Source: Cercophora sp. LCS_1
Lineage: Eukaryota > Ascomycota > Sordariomycetes > Sordariales > Lasiosphaeriaceae
Direction of reading: 5' to 3'
Assembly: GCA_036250225.1 (NCBI GenBank)
Contig: JAPZLL010000036.1
Span: 186,001-250,000 of the forward strand
Length of the DNA stretch: 64,000 nt
A program made the translations under genes and the position numbers. The notes beneath the pieces were generated by a model. The model was given only the letters and a program-made list of their open reading frames with translations. It made no database searches and was not told where the DNA came from. Below, piece after piece: positions 32,301 to 43,370 of this stretch (position 1 is its first letter; every line of letters begins with the position of its first letter).

Positions 32301-32421
32301 CCTCTTCATCTGGACCGTGTTCTCGCCCAAGTATCTGTACTGCATAGCCTGGAGTTTAGGTCAACACCTCTTAGTCAATATTGGCCTCAGCAGCCTCCTT
32401 TTCTGGCTCGGGACAAGATAG
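29397..32421 (+). CDS. las21: GPI ethanolamine phosphate transferase 2 (Gpi7/Las21)
   Basis: Nine exons: 29397-29614, 29680-29724, 29773-30064, 30121-30248, 30296-30666, 30717-30943, 30997-31280, 31334-31800 and 31850-32421, giving 867 aa. An N-terminal membrane anchor is followed by the lumenal alkaline-phosphatase-fold catalytic domain: VFMVIDALR (metal Asp), HATSPTVTMPRLKAITTGS (nucleophile Thr region), LHYLGLDHIGHKGG, and VCGDHGMNDAGNHG. The C-terminal half, from WLRKAQ on, has many transmembrane helices. The enzyme adds phosphoethanolamine to the second mannose of GPI anchors in the endoplasmic reticulum. All exon joins keep the family sequence, for example FRGFN joining to GTKSKAKQVLS. 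The start at 29397 is chosen because it directly precedes the membrane anchor. Confidence 0.9.
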
Positions 32422-32623
32422 AAACCATTACCAGCTAGAAATGAAATTTCCTCAAGTTCAAAACCAGATATATTCCATGATACCAAGAAACCGCATGTAT
32501 GGAAAAAGAGTACCCCAACCCACCCACCCATCCCATGCCCCTTCCAACCTTTGATAACCTTGCTAACCTAGTATCCAGCCATCCATGCAAGCCATAATCA
32601 TACCCATGCCACTTCTCCATGTC
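32422..32623. other. Convergent gap GPI7 / condensin
   Basis: A 200-nt gap between stop codons of convergent genes. It holds only 3' ends. Confidence 0.4.
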
Positions 32624-35600
32624 TTATTCGTCATCCGACAACAACTCACTCACAAGCGAATCTTCGTTCCTTTCCACAACAGTCCTCATAATCGTCGTCC
32701 CATCCCTGCTCGTATCTTCTTCGTCCTCCTCCACAATATCTGCTTCAGGCACAATCGTCCTCTCCTCGGCAATCGCCGTCTTGTCATCCACACCCAGCGA
32801 GGTAGCCCGGCTCACACTGCGCCTGAAATTCTCGCCGGGTCTAGCCTCGGCCGCCGCATCGAGGTTATTCACAATCTTGCCCAGGCTGACGTGGATTTTG
32901 TAGAGCGCGTTGCGGCCCGTCGCGTCGGACAGGATTTGTTCATTGACGGCGTCGCACACGTCTGCGTAGACATCGCGAATCTTTTCCTCGCTGGAGGAAG
33001 GCGAAATGTATAATTTGCCGAGGAGAGCGGCAATGATTTTCTTTTCCTCTTCTGTGGGGGCTGTTAGTTGACTGGCACGGAAACGACAAAAGGCAAGAAG
33101 GACTTACTTGGCCAATTACCATCGAGACGGTCCATGATAGCCTTTGCGAAATCGAGATGGACGTCGCCGTTGACATTCTTCCTTTCTGAGTCGGCGTCCA
33201 GGCCGGGCGAATAGCATTTCCTTGGATCGGTCCAGTCGACGAGACAGGCGCCGATGGTGGCGAGGGAGACCATTTCCTCGTTGACGTCTGCGTCGTCGTC
33301 TTCGAGACCCTCGCGCACGTTGTAAAGCGTGTGCAGAGCGTCTAGGGCGACGGTGCACATGAGATCTTGGTTCTCGGCGCGTGAGTAGCAGAAGACGGGG
33401 AGGAAGTAGTTGAGCGCCTGGCGCACGGCTTGGTTGCCTGAGCTGGCGGGCTCAAAGTAGGCGATCACGAGCGTCTTCAGGAGTTCGGCTAGCACGTCAT
33501 GGTCGCTGATTACGCGGCCTAGGAGGAGTTTGGAGACGGCGACGGTGGCGGCGGCTTGGACTTCTGGTGCTTTGGCGCCTGATCGGAGGGCCTTGATGTA
33601 AACTTTGAGGAGGGTGGGATTGGAGGAGAAGAGATGGGCGCCGTGTACGTTGAGAATGTCGGTGAGAATCTGGAGGGCGGTGATTTGCAGAGCAGTATGG
33701 CCCTTGCTGAAGAAGTGCATGAAGAGGGTAAGGTTCTCCTCGGCGAGAGAGCGGTCGAGGAGAGAGCAAAGACCCAGACAGACAAGGCCACGCTCGCGAA
33801 CTGGGGCTTCGTGGCTGCGGACGGCGGGCACGACCAGGTTGTTGAGCATGGAGACAAGATGGTCGTTTTGCTGGAGGTTACCGGCCACGTTGGTGAGCAT
33901 GCACTGCACGATGTGTAGGCATTTCATATTGATCATGATCTCCTTGATGGCCTTCTTGGCAGCCTCCTCTTCCGAGAGCTCAGGAGTCTTGCCGCGCTTC
34001 TTGGTTGGCGTGGTGTCGGTGCTGACTTCGGACCGGGCTGAGTGGAAGCTCTCCTCGGCATCGTCCCCGGGAAGCTCATCGACAATGGTATCGTGCACGT
34101 CAGCGACGGCCTCGAGAACGATGCTACAGAACTCCTTCTCGCCAGCCGCGTCGGGAGCAGAGAGATCACGGAGGACCTCGACCGTGAGCTTGGTGACCTC
34201 ATCGGGAAGCTCGGGGATGGAAAGAGTTTGGCGGAGGAGGGCAAACATCTTACGTCGCCCGACTTCATCTGAGTAATCGAGGGTGAGAGCGATATGGAGG
34301 AGCTGTTCTACTATGAACTCTTGCTCCACGGTATCCTCTTCTTCGTCCTCTTCGGCCTCCTGCTCATCCGCCCGCTTGATCGCATCAATAAGCACCTTAA
34401 TGTATCGTTCCAAGTAGAATGCCACCTTGGTGACTTCGGGCAGCTTCTCCTCGACCAGCGACTCATATTTCCCATTGCCCTCGTTCCGGCAAAAGTCGTT
34501 GAAGCTTCGGGCAACGAAAACAGATTCCGCGCTGAGAGTCTCCCAGAAGGTGTCATCGAATGTGATGAACTCTCTGTAGTCCGGACGACCCTCCCAGAAG
34601 CCCTTCATGGCCTCGAGCGCCACGCCGTTTTCGACGCCAGAGTTGACCACATCAATACGCTCGAGAAGCTCCAAAAGAGCCTCGAGGTTGGGCGGCGAAA
34701 TCTCAGCCTGTCCATTCTCGCCAGGAGGAGGCGTGCCGGCACAATCCTCGATCCACCGCTCTCGGAATAGCCGCCCAGCTGCTTTTCGCACATTCTCATC
34801 CCTGTCACGCATTCCCCAGCGGAGTAGCTTCTCTCTCATAGAGAGTGACAGATGGCGGAAATCACCAAGCGCTGGTAGAAGCTTTGAGTAGACCGCTCGT
34901 CGAGTTGCCGCGTCTTGGTCCCGCGCTCGCTCAAGGAGGTAGGGTAGAGTGGTCGGCAGGATCGGTAGGTTCACCAACAACGATCTCCTCACATCGGCAC
35001 TAGGATCGTTCTGCAAAACATCCAGCAGCTTGGTCAATAAGGTGGCCGATGATCCATCATAGTCACTATCGTCCGAGTCTCCCTGTGCATCGGCCTCGTT
35101 TCCAGCAAGTCGCCCTAGCCCCAGAACCGCCTGAACGCGCACCATCGCCTCTTTGTCGCGGATTCGCTTCAACAACCCAGTCCTCAGCTGCTGGAACAAG
35201 TCGTCATCGATCGCATCCAGTGAGTTGATGATATGCGAAATAAGCTGTGTTGACCTGTATCGCACAAACTTGTCCTTGGCCGTCATCAGCGGCAGAATCT
35301 TCTCGATCAAAAACGCAGTCAGGCGGGTGGTCGGAGTCTCAGGCATGGTGCTAGCATCCCCGTCGACCTCACCAAGCGCTTCATTGTCCTTGTCAACAGC
35401 GTGGCGCAGGAACAGCCCGATAAAGCGGATCGTCTTCTCGCCCACACCCTCGCTCTTCTTGACGGGCATGGCGCGCAACACACAGCGCAGGAACTCGGCG
35501 TTGAAATCATCCTCGTCAAAGTCGGCAGCGGCGGACTGCTTGGCGCTCGTGGGCTCATAGCAGCATGCTTCCTGGGCTTTGCGCAGCGTCACGGCGAGTT

Positions 35601-35814
35601 TGCGGTGTGACGCAGTGGTGCGTTGGGCATCGCGGAAAACGGCTGCAACCTGGGCGCGCAGCGAATTATCGGGTGTCTCTTGGGGAATATCGAGGTTGGC
35701 TGTTGACGATGCGCGCGAGGCCGTCGAGGTGCGCGAGTTCAGGTTCGAGACGGAGGATTTGTGCGACACGGCGTTGGAGGTCCGCGCCGACCTCGTCGAG
35801 GTTCTGGCGGGCAT
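32624..35814 (-). CDS. ycg1: Condensin complex subunit 3 (CAP-G / Ycg1 / Cnd3)
   Basis: Two exons, 35814-33108 and 33060-32624, joined over a 47-nt intron (GTAAGT..CAG), give 1047 aa. The sequence is a HEAT-repeat protein with typical CAP-G blocks: FNAEFLRCVLRAMPVKKSE, KTIRFIGLFLRHAVDKD, FLIEKILPLMTAKDKFVRYR, DKEAMVRVQAVLGLGRL and VRRSLLVNLPI, and later HEAPVRERGLVCLGLCSLLD. The N-terminus is Ser/Thr/Arg-rich and disordered, the C-terminus acidic. CAP-G binds the kleisin and DNA and is needed for mitotic chromosome condensation. Exon 2 continues the conserved helices (KKIIAALLGKLYISPSS) before the disordered tail. It is head to head with NOP4, with 348 nt between the starts. The open frame continues upstream of 35814, but the Ser/Arg-rich start MPARTS is most likely. 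Confidence 0.9.
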
Positions 35815-36162
35815 GGTTGAGGTGTACTCGGTCTCTCGTATATCTCTGTCGCTTTTTAACTTAGGTTTGGGGTTTAATACGACTGTGCGGGCGTCGCGCA
35901 AAACCGGTGCATCGCTCTGACAAAAGATGGCGACCCACGATGGGGCACACTTGGGGTGAGTGTTGTTTGTTTACCCCCATCTTCCCGAAACAGGACTAGC
36001 GTTACCATCAGTTTGGCGGGGTTCAGTGGCAGCTGGCACCAACCCCACACTAGTTCCCGATAAGCTCTTATCGCAACCAGCTCCAAACTTTTTTCTGCAA
36101 GGAGCTTTGGCGGCCGAGCAGCTGCGATCGAATTGACAGCCAGAAGTTGCAAAAACGCAGCA
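35815..36162. promoter_or_regulatory. Bidirectional promoter region condensin / NOP4
   Basis: The two start codons (35814 minus, 36163 plus) are 348 nt apart and no other gene lies between, so both promoters must be in or next to this segment. I did not identify specific factor sites. Confidence 0.5.
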
Positions 36163-38484
36163 ATGGGAAAGCCGGGAGCAAACAAGCGCCAACGCGACAG
36201 CGAGGATGTGGATGCCATCGTCAAGGAGGCCGTGGCCCAAGATGAAGTCGCCAACGCTAGCCCCCGAGCCAAAAGAGCCCGTGTCGAGAGCAACAAGTCG
36301 CTGTTCGTCCGGTCTCTGCCTGCTTCGGCCACCAGCGAGTCCCTGACCGAATTCTTCTCCCAATACTATCCGGTGAAGCATGCCACTGTGGTTGTCGACC
36401 CCAAGACCAAGACCTCGAGGGGATACGGTTTCGTTTCATTCGCCGACCCCGAAGACGCCCAAGAAGCTAAGCAGAGGCTCAACAACCATTTGCTGGATGG
36501 CCGGCGCCTTCGCTTGGACATCGCCCAACCGAGACATCGAGATGGCGCAAAGGCAGATTCTGCCATCGCATCTAACCTCGTGGAGGAGAAACGCAAGCGT
36601 GAGGAGGCTCTCGCAGAGGCGCGCAAGGCCCCGAAGCTCATTATCCGAAACTTACCGTGGAGCATCAAGAGTTCAGAGCAATTGAGTGCCCTGTTCCGAG
36701 GATTTGGAAAGGTCAAATTTGCCGACTTGCCCAACAACAAGGGAAAGCTTTCTGGTTTCGGTTTTGTCACGCTTCGTGGAAGGAAGAACGCAGAGAAGGC
36801 GATGGAAGCTATAAACGGCAAGGAGATCGACGGAAGAACAGTGGCTGTGGATTGGGCCGTGGACAAACAGACGTGGGAGAAGAAAAATAACGAAGGGGGC
36901 GAGGATGACGAGGCAAAGGCTGAGAAGAAGTCCAAGAAAAAGGCCAAGGCTGCCAAGGATGAGGACGAGGACGAAGACGATGACGATATGGAGGGCATGA
37001 CTCAGGAGGATAAGGATCTTGCCATGTTCTTCAAGAAACATGCGGATGACCTCGAGTCTGAGGATGGGAGTGATGATGAAAAGGATGAAGACGACGAGAA
37101 TGAGGATGATTCTCAGATTCCCGAGGAAGACTCAGAAGACGGTGGCGCTGAACTGGACGAGTTGGAAGATGATGACTCAGATGAGGAGGAGGAGAAGCCC
37201 GTTAAAAGGACCACAGACAACTCCAAGACGGTCTTCATTCGAAATCTTCCCTACACAGCCACCGACGAAACCCTCAAGGCACACTTTGCTCACTTTGGCG
37301 CCATTCGATACGCTAGAGTGGTGAAGGATCGTGCGACGGACCGCCCGGCGGGAACGGGCTTCGTGTGCTTCTTCAACGAGGAAGAGTTCAAAGAATGTGT
37401 GCAGAACGCCCCTCGTCACCGTCCCATTACGACTCTCGCCAAGCAATCAGTCCTCCAGGACGATACTGCCGATCCGAGTGGCAAGTATACCCTCGAGGGC
37501 CGCATCTTGCAGGTGACGCAAGCTGTGGAAAAGGACGAAGCTGCCCGCCTCGCCAACGAAGCAATGGGCCGCAAGGACAAGGACAAGCGCCGCCTGTTCC
37601 TTCTCTCGGAAGGACACATCTCCTCCAGTTCTCCTCTTTATGCGAAGCTTACCCCAACCGAGGTCAAGATGCGCGAGACTAGCGCCAAACAGCGAAAGAA
37701 GATGATCCAGACTAACCCATCTCTTCATCTGTCCCTAACCCGTCTTGCCCTCCGTAACATTCCCCGCGACATGACTTCCAAGGACCTCAAGGCTCTTGCG
37801 CGTGAAGCTATCGTTGGCTTTGCCAAGGATGTTAAGGAAGGCCGTAGACAGCCACTGTCAAAGGAGGAGAACGCCAGAGGCGGTGCCGAGGATAAGGAGG
37901 CCGAGCGCAAGCGCAAGGAGAAGGGCAAGGGCGTGGTGCGACAGGCCAAGATTGTCTTTGAGACAAATGAAGGCACCAAGGTCGCCGAAGGCAAGGGTGG
38001 CAAGAGCAGAGGATACGGCTTCATCGAGTACTCTTCGCACCGCTGGGCCCTGATGGGGTTGCGGTATCTGAACGGCCACCCGTTGAAGAACGAGGCTGGC
38101 AAGACACAGAGACTGCTTGTGGAGTTTGCCATCGAAAACGCGAATGTTGTCCAAAGGAGACGGCAACAGGAGGAGAGGAACAGAGAAAGAGAGAAGAATG
38201 GGGAGAAGAGAGAGAAGAGAGAGAGTGGTGGTGGTGGTGGTGGTGGCGGTCGGCCACAAGGCAGTAAGGGCGGGCGGAAGACAGCCAAGGAGTGGAAGCA
38301 AAGGGTGAAGGAGCTTAAGGATGGAAACGGGAAGACAGAAGGAAAGGGGGCCGAGGCTCAGCCACCTGTGGGGAAGGCGGAAAAGAAAAATGCTGAGACA
38401 AAATTGGCCTTGAGGACAAAGATCATTTCGAGGAAGAGGATGATGAGGAAGAAGAAGGCCGTTCTGCGGACGGGGAAGAAATAA
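36163..38484 (+). CDS. nop4: Nucleolar RNA-binding protein Nop4 (RBM28-like), four RRMs
   Basis: Single-exon gene, 773 aa. RRM1 starts near residue 46 (SLFVRSLPASATSESL, RGYGFVSF), RRM2 near 158 (KLIIRNLPWSIKSSEQL, SGFGFVTL), RRM3 near 355 (TVFIRNLPYTATDETL, GTGFVCF) and RRM4 near 527 (LALRNIPRDMTSKDL, RGYGFIEYSSHRWAL). A long Asp/Glu-rich region separates RRM2 and RRM3. The C-terminal tail is basic with a Gly run and ends in KIISRKRMMRKKKAV, which resembles the Nop4/RBM28 terminus. Nop4 is essential in yeast for 27S pre-rRNA processing and 60S assembly in the nucleolus. The ATG at 36163 is the first in a good context; the frame is open slightly further upstream. Confidence 0.9.
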   Translation: MGKPGANKRQRDSEDVDAIVKEAVAQDEVANASPRAKRARVESNKSLFVRSLPASATSESLTEFFSQYYPVKHATVVVDPKTKTSRGYGFVSFADPEDAQEAKQRLNNHLLDGRRLRLDIAQPRHRDGAKADSAIASNLVEEKRKREEALAEARKAPKLIIRNLPWSIKSSEQLSALFRGFGKVKFADLPNNKGKLSGFGFVTLRGRKNAEKAMEAINGKEIDGRTVAVDWAVDKQTWEKKNNEGGEDDEAKAEKKSKKKAKAAKDEDEDEDDDDMEGMTQEDKDLAMFFKKHADDLESEDGSDDEKDEDDENEDDSQIPEEDSEDGGAELDELEDDDSDEEEEKPVKRTTDNSKTVFIRNLPYTATDETLKAHFAHFGAIRYARVVKDRATDRPAGTGFVCFFNEEEFKECVQNAPRHRPITTLAKQSVLQDDTADPSGKYTLEGRILQVTQAVEKDEAARLANEAMGRKDKDKRRLFLLSEGHISSSSPLYAKLTPTEVKMRETSAKQRKKMIQTNPSLHLSLTRLALRNIPRDMTSKDLKALAREAIVGFAKDVKEGRRQPLSKEENARGGAEDKEAERKRKEKGKGVVRQAKIVFETNEGTKVAEGKGGKSRGYGFIEYSSHRWALMGLRYLNGHPLKNEAGKTQRLLVEFAIENANVVQRRRQQEERNREREKNGEKREKRESGGGGGGGGRPQGSKGGRKTAKEWKQRVKELKDGNGKTEGKGAEAQPPVGKAEKKNAETKLALRTKIISRKRMMRKKKAVLRTGKK

Positions 38485-38692
38485 TTGCCCATGAGGACTT
38501 TTGGCTCAGCAGGTCGTTATAAAATACCACATGCTTTTTATCTCTTGTAGGTGCTACTCCCGATGAATTTTAACTATGCCGTTGCTGTGTTTCATTACCA
38601 ACTGTGTTTCCATATTGTGTTATATGCTGTAGTTTTTGTCAGCTCAGACGGCGTTGCTCCGAAGAGTTGCGCCAACTCAGTCCAAGTTGCCA

Positions 38693-40039
38693 TCAACGCC
38701 AAAACCATCCAGGGGGCTTTTTGTCGCTTTTTCCATCCTGTTCCCCTTGCGTCGTCCTCTGGGGATCTTGCTCCCGAGACCCTTGATTTTCGATTGTACC
38801 TGACCCCTTCAAACTACTGCCTATTCTCAAACATAGATCTCCGGAGGACACTTTCCAATCGATCCGCCTTCCAACCACCTTGCCATCCTGGTCCCGCACT
38901 ACCACTTCCTCAAAACATGCCCGACCATCATCACCACCCACAACCTTGAACTCGGTCACAGTAGCGACATTACCGTTGGAAAGCTGCGTGGTCCACTCGC
39001 CAGTCTTAACGTGCTGCCCGTCGTACCGCTTTCCACTTCGATATTCCTGAAAGGCTTGAGCGGCAAGCTTTTCCCAATCGGGCCGGTTTGCCTCATTCAA
39101 CCGTGCAATGTGCTCATGGATATCTTCCTCGGTGTAGGGTGCTTCCTCGGTATAGGAGGGTCGTACTCGTGCCAAACGGCCCAAATCGGTATGTGCCGGG
39201 AAGAATTTCTCGCCCATCTTTAGCATGATGTGATCTTGGCGTATTGTTTGGACTACCTCCTCGTTGATCCGGTCTTTTGGCATCTCAATATCACCACTCG
39301 GTAATCTCTGGTTACTCTCCCATACCGCCTGCCACACCACACGCCAGCTCTCCGTGGGGTTAGGGGGCGCAACCCTTTCGCCATTCCAAGATAGTGAGCT
39401 TTGCATAGTCTCTCCCTGCCTGAACTGGAACCCAGCCTGTCGATACGCAATCCATTCCCTGATAGTACGAGGCGTGTACCCACTGGCAACAGGATCACAG
39501 ATGGGGAAAAACGTTTCGTGCATGCGCTGCTCCACCCAGTACGATATAAGAAAGTTTATGTTCTCGACGATCCATCCCCGGGGATAGTGCATCCAGTCCC
39601 CCCGTGGTAGACCAAACCGCTTGTCGTCGGACACCTGGGGCAGCCCCGAGCTGATGGTGACCAGGTCATCGAACGCGTCGACCCAGCTTGTACCAGCAGG
39701 CCCCGAGTGCTTGAGCTCCGGGGAGTACAAGTCTAGACGACAGGGCGAGTACTCTGACCATAGATGGAATAGCGTCCAGTAGGCGGTACTATCATCGACG
39801 CAAAATCCTTCACCAGAGTTGAGTTTCTGACGAATGGAGTCGAGGACTTTGAGCACTTCAGGGTCATTGCCCCATACATATTCTACTGTCGGTTGCCTAG
39901 TCGGTTGTCCAGTGATGACGTTGCGGGAGACCATGGAGGGAAGGCCAAAGATATTTCGAAGGCCAGCGCCCACGGCGGAGTCGACATACTTTTTGAACCT
40001 GATGAACGGGTTGCTATCCGAAGGGTCGTCGTCGGGCAT
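38693..40039 (-). CDS. Conserved fungal protein of unknown function
   Basis: Single-exon frame, 448 aa from the ATG at 40039 (MPDDDPSDSNPFIRFKKYVDS). No transmembrane segment or signal peptide stands out. Distinct stretches are VGAGLRNIFGLPSM, a Trp- and Tyr-rich middle (DSTAYWTLFHLWSEYSPCRL; PRGDWMHYPRGWIVENINF), and RPDWEKLAAQAFQEYRSGK. The terminus is GWFWR after a Gln/Lys-rich tail. The complexity and the length of the open frame make it a real gene. I have the impression that similar proteins with the SNPFIRFK start are common in Pezizomycotina, but I do not recognise a functional family. The 3' end overlaps no other gene; NOP4 ends 208 nt away in the convergent direction. Confidence 0.75.
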   Translation of the reverse strand: MPDDDPSDSNPFIRFKKYVDSAVGAGLRNIFGLPSMVSRNVITGQPTRQPTVEYVWGNDPEVLKVLDSIRQKLNSGEGFCVDDSTAYWTLFHLWSEYSPCRLDLYSPELKHSGPAGTSWVDAFDDLVTISSGLPQVSDDKRFGLPRGDWMHYPRGWIVENINFLISYWVEQRMHETFFPICDPVASGYTPRTIREWIAYRQAGFQFRQGETMQSSLSWNGERVAPPNPTESWRVVWQAVWESNQRLPSGDIEMPKDRINEEVVQTIRQDHIMLKMGEKFFPAHTDLGRLARVRPSYTEEAPYTEEDIHEHIARLNEANRPDWEKLAAQAFQEYRSGKRYDGQHVKTGEWTTQLSNGNVATVTEFKVVGGDDGRACFEEVVVRDQDGKVVGRRIDWKVSSGDLCLRIGSSLKGSGTIENQGSREQDPQRTTQGEQDGKSDKKPPGWFWR

Positions 40040-41188
40040 TTTTTGTTGCAAGCTGGGATGGACTTGTGGTGTCGTGGAGAAGATTGGGGATTGGTGATGG
40101 AAATGCAACCGATGTGGTTGTGGTCACACAGAAACAACCTGTTTGCTCTCATCAGCCGCTGTTGCCCCGCGCTGAGCAAACGGACTCAACGGCCACTGCA
40201 TTGACGTTATATGTCCCTTAATTGCAATCAGTCAAAACATGGAATGATCTCAGACTTGAACTCCATGGCGATATTTCTAAAGCCCGCGGTCTGCTGCACA
40301 CGATGGACACATTCCAAGGATACACATACACTCCTCCCACACGCAGCATCTCGATCGTTTTTCTGTCTTGGCCCTCTTGGCTCTGAAGTGGTTGACAAGA
40401 TCCCGCCCGGCCATTGCCGCTTATCCGTTGGTGATAAATAAGCGAGCGGGCTTGTGGAAAGTGCGGGATAGTGCGCAATGGCTCTAGGGATTGTCTTAGA
40501 TTTTTAACAATAGAGGCGTGCAAATACATTGCTCACAACTGCGCTTGTAAGACGGCTTCGTGTCTCATCCTCTCAAAATTTTGTCAACGACGAAACTTGT
40601 CAACTTCACCCGGATTCGCACCTTCGGCTTGTGATTGTCCCGGATTTCTACCTGACGACGTGATCCCTGCCGGGAATATCGCGCTAGCAAGAGCCTGGAG
40701 CAGGGGGGATTGCATGACAGAGGCGGGAATCGCAGGCGACTTTAATGGTGCCGCGACTTTGCTCCAGGCGGAAACCAAGTCTAGCAAGGTCTTCAAGATC
40801 CATAATCAGGGCCTGGGTTTTCCCTTCCCTCCCCGATCCACGCAATCCAAACCTGGTACACTTTGTCTCTTTCTTTTCTCTCCTTGCTTGTATTATCCCC
40901 CGATACCCTCACCGTTGTTGCTTTACTGTCTTCTTTCCCCTTATTCTCTCCTCCTGTGACGTAATTGCCCCCCTGTCACCAAAGAGAAAGCGACGCGCGA
41001 CATTTGGCTCCCGACGACCCGTTTCTCGACGCCTTACGCCGCCCCGAAGCGTGCCTGATCCGAGAGACGACGTGTTCGGTCGATACAGATGACCCGCGCC
41101 TTCGACCCAGCAGACTGGTGCACCGCATGCGCTTGTTTGGGGACGACGACCGTTCCGTGAAGTGGGCGCCGAGCGTCCCGAGCCGATC
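40040..41188. other. Divergent upstream region unknown gene / NIPA transporter
   Basis: About 1.1 kb between two divergent starts. No gene is convincing. The segment at 40850-40960 is strongly pyrimidine-rich (TTTGTCTCTTTCTTTTCTCTCC), as expected near a transcription start of the transporter gene. The 5' UTR of that gene may be long. Confidence 0.4.
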
Positions 41189-43370
41189 ATGTATCTATCC
41201 GGTCCTGGGCCGACGCCCCTAACGGCGCATCCGTCGCGCGCCTGGATGGGACTATGGCCCGTCGACGATGACGGCGACGGAAGCCCCGAGGACGAGTTGC
41301 AGAGGTGGTCGTCCCTCATCGGCATTATTACTGCGATCTGTGGAAACGTCCTGATTGCTCTGGCGCTGAACGTCCAGCGCTATGCGCATATCCGGTTACA
41401 TCGGCAAAAGGCGCAGATCAAGGAACGAGCAAGACAGGCTTTGAAGAACGCAGCCACGAGCCAAGAGTCGGTTGGGAGCTATGGGACTGCCGGGCCGTCG
41501 TCGAATGGCGCGAACGGGGTTGCGTCGGGCCAAAACGGGCATCGAGGAAGTGAAGATGCGCACAATGCGCAGGAGACGGAACCGCTCAGGCCGTCTCTAC
41601 AATCTGGTGAATCCGGGTGGACGGAGAGATCGAACGAGGACGAGCCCAAGGTTAACTCGACGTACCTGAAGGATCCGTATTGGTGGCTTGGACAAGTTCT
41701 CATCACGGTGGGAGAGATGGGCAACTTTTTGGCATATGGCTTTGCGCCAGCTTCCATCGTCAGTCCTCTTGGCGTAGTTGCTCTGGTTTCGAACTGCGTC
41801 ATTGCTCCAATTTTCTTCAACGAGGTGTTCCGGCCGCGTGACTTTTGGGGCGTCATCATCGCGATAGGCGGCGCCGTGACCGTGGTGTTGAGCGCAAAGG
41901 GGGAGGAGACGAAGCTGGGACCGCACGAAGTGTGGGATGCCATCACAACCATGGAATTTGAGATATATATGGCAGTCAGCTGCTCGTTGATTGCGCTCCT
42001 CATGTGGCTCAGTCCAAAGTATGGCAACCGCACCATCCTCATCGACCTTGGTCTGGTTGGCCTTTTCGGTGCGTTGCAACACGATTCAAGCTCAAGTGCC
42101 AAACTGACATGCCGCAGGCGGCTACACTGCACTCTCTACGAAAGGCGTTTCCTCGATGCTCTCGTCAACACTATTTGGGGCCTTTGCAACCCCCGTTACC
42201 TATGTGCTTCTCTTCATCCTGCTATCCACCGCCGTGATGCAGGTACGGTACCTCAACAAGGCGCTCGCACGCTTTGATTCTACCCAAGTCATCCCAATCC
42301 AATTTGTGTCCTTCACCCTATCCGTCATTATTGGAAGCGCGGTTCTATACCGTGATTTTGAACGTACAACTAGCGAGCAGGCAGTCAAATTCGTTGGCGG
42401 CTGCCTGCTTACCTTCTTCGGCGTTTTCCTCATTACTAGCGGCAGGCCGCGGCACGACGACGAGGAAGAGACGCTTTCAGACGCCGAGGGCATTGAAGAG
42501 ACTATTGGCCTCGCCGAGCATGGCGCAGCAGGTCCGCAAACCCCACGACAATCCCGACGAGGTAGCGGTGGAGCGGGTTCACGGCGGTCCTCGCGCGTTA
42601 GTTTCAAGGAGAACATCAATAAGCCTCTTGCGGCGCTGGCTGGCACCGGGTTCCCATCGCTCCGAGCGCCGGCCGGATCGCCCATTTCAAAATCGCCTCT
42701 GGTCGCCGAGCCGGAGGAAGAACTCCCGGCAGCTTTCGAGGTCTTCAGAGAAACCCACCCGGGTACAAGAGTACGGGAGCTTTCATCAGATACCGTTCCT
42801 ACCGTTTCATCTATCGCCGTGTCAGATGGCGAGTTGCCGGTCGACATGCAACCTCTAGTCGCCGTTTCTACTGCTGAAGCAATCGAGCGTCCCACCACGC
42901 CACCCCGGGTCTCTCTTTCTTTGTCGCGTCCACACTCGCATCACTTTGGTGCACCGATGATATCACCCTCCCCATTCTCTTCGACCGTTACGGCTGTTGT
43001 GGCAGACAAACTGCTTGCGCACATGGATAGCCCGGCAACACGGCGACTTGGGCCTCGGCGTAGCAGGCCGGGGCTGAGGAATAGTCTGTTTGTGCCCCAG
43101 GATGAGCTCGATGACGAAGAGGGAGAGGACGGCCAGCTTCCAGGCGCAACGGAGCGGCATGCACCGTTATTCGATGATGACGTGCCACCTGAGAACGAGG
43201 AGGGAAAGAAAGGGGTCCGAGGACGGGCCAGAAGTTTAAGTCATACGCTCGGGGAGCTATTTGGAGTCAGGAAAGCGAGACGAGTAACCGTGACAGAGGG
43301 CGAGGCGAGAGGTGAGAGCAGTGAAAGGGAGAGTCTATTAGGGGGGAGGGAGGAAGAGGGCAGGTTATAG
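41189..43370 (+). CDS. NIPA-family (DUF803) magnesium transporter
   Basis: Two exons, 41189-42068 and 42118-43370, with a 49-nt intron (GTGCGT..CAG), give 710 aa. The membrane domain has the NIPA pattern of about nine helices: LIGIITAICGNVLIALALNVQ, then YWWLGQVLITVGEMGNFLAY, SIVSPLGVVALVSNCVIAP, and TYVLLFILLSTAVMQVRYLN followed by ALARFDSTQVIPIQFV. An insertion of about 120 hydrophilic residues lies between helices 1 and 2. The C-terminal 290 residues are Ser/Pro/Glu-rich and probably a cytosolic regulatory tail. Family members are predicted Mg transporters of the plasma membrane or endosomes. The splice solution joins LFG to GYTALSTKG, which restores the family sequence. Confidence 0.88.

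Noticed and set aside
33605..34276. Long plus-strand frame inside the condensin gene
   Set aside because: It is a shadow of the high-GC condensin coding sequence on the other strand.
38340..38520. Alternative acidic C-terminal frame of NOP4 (suggesting a frameshift)
   Set aside because: The annotated frame ends in KIISRKRMMRKKKAV, which fits the Nop4/RBM28 terminus, so no frameshift is needed.
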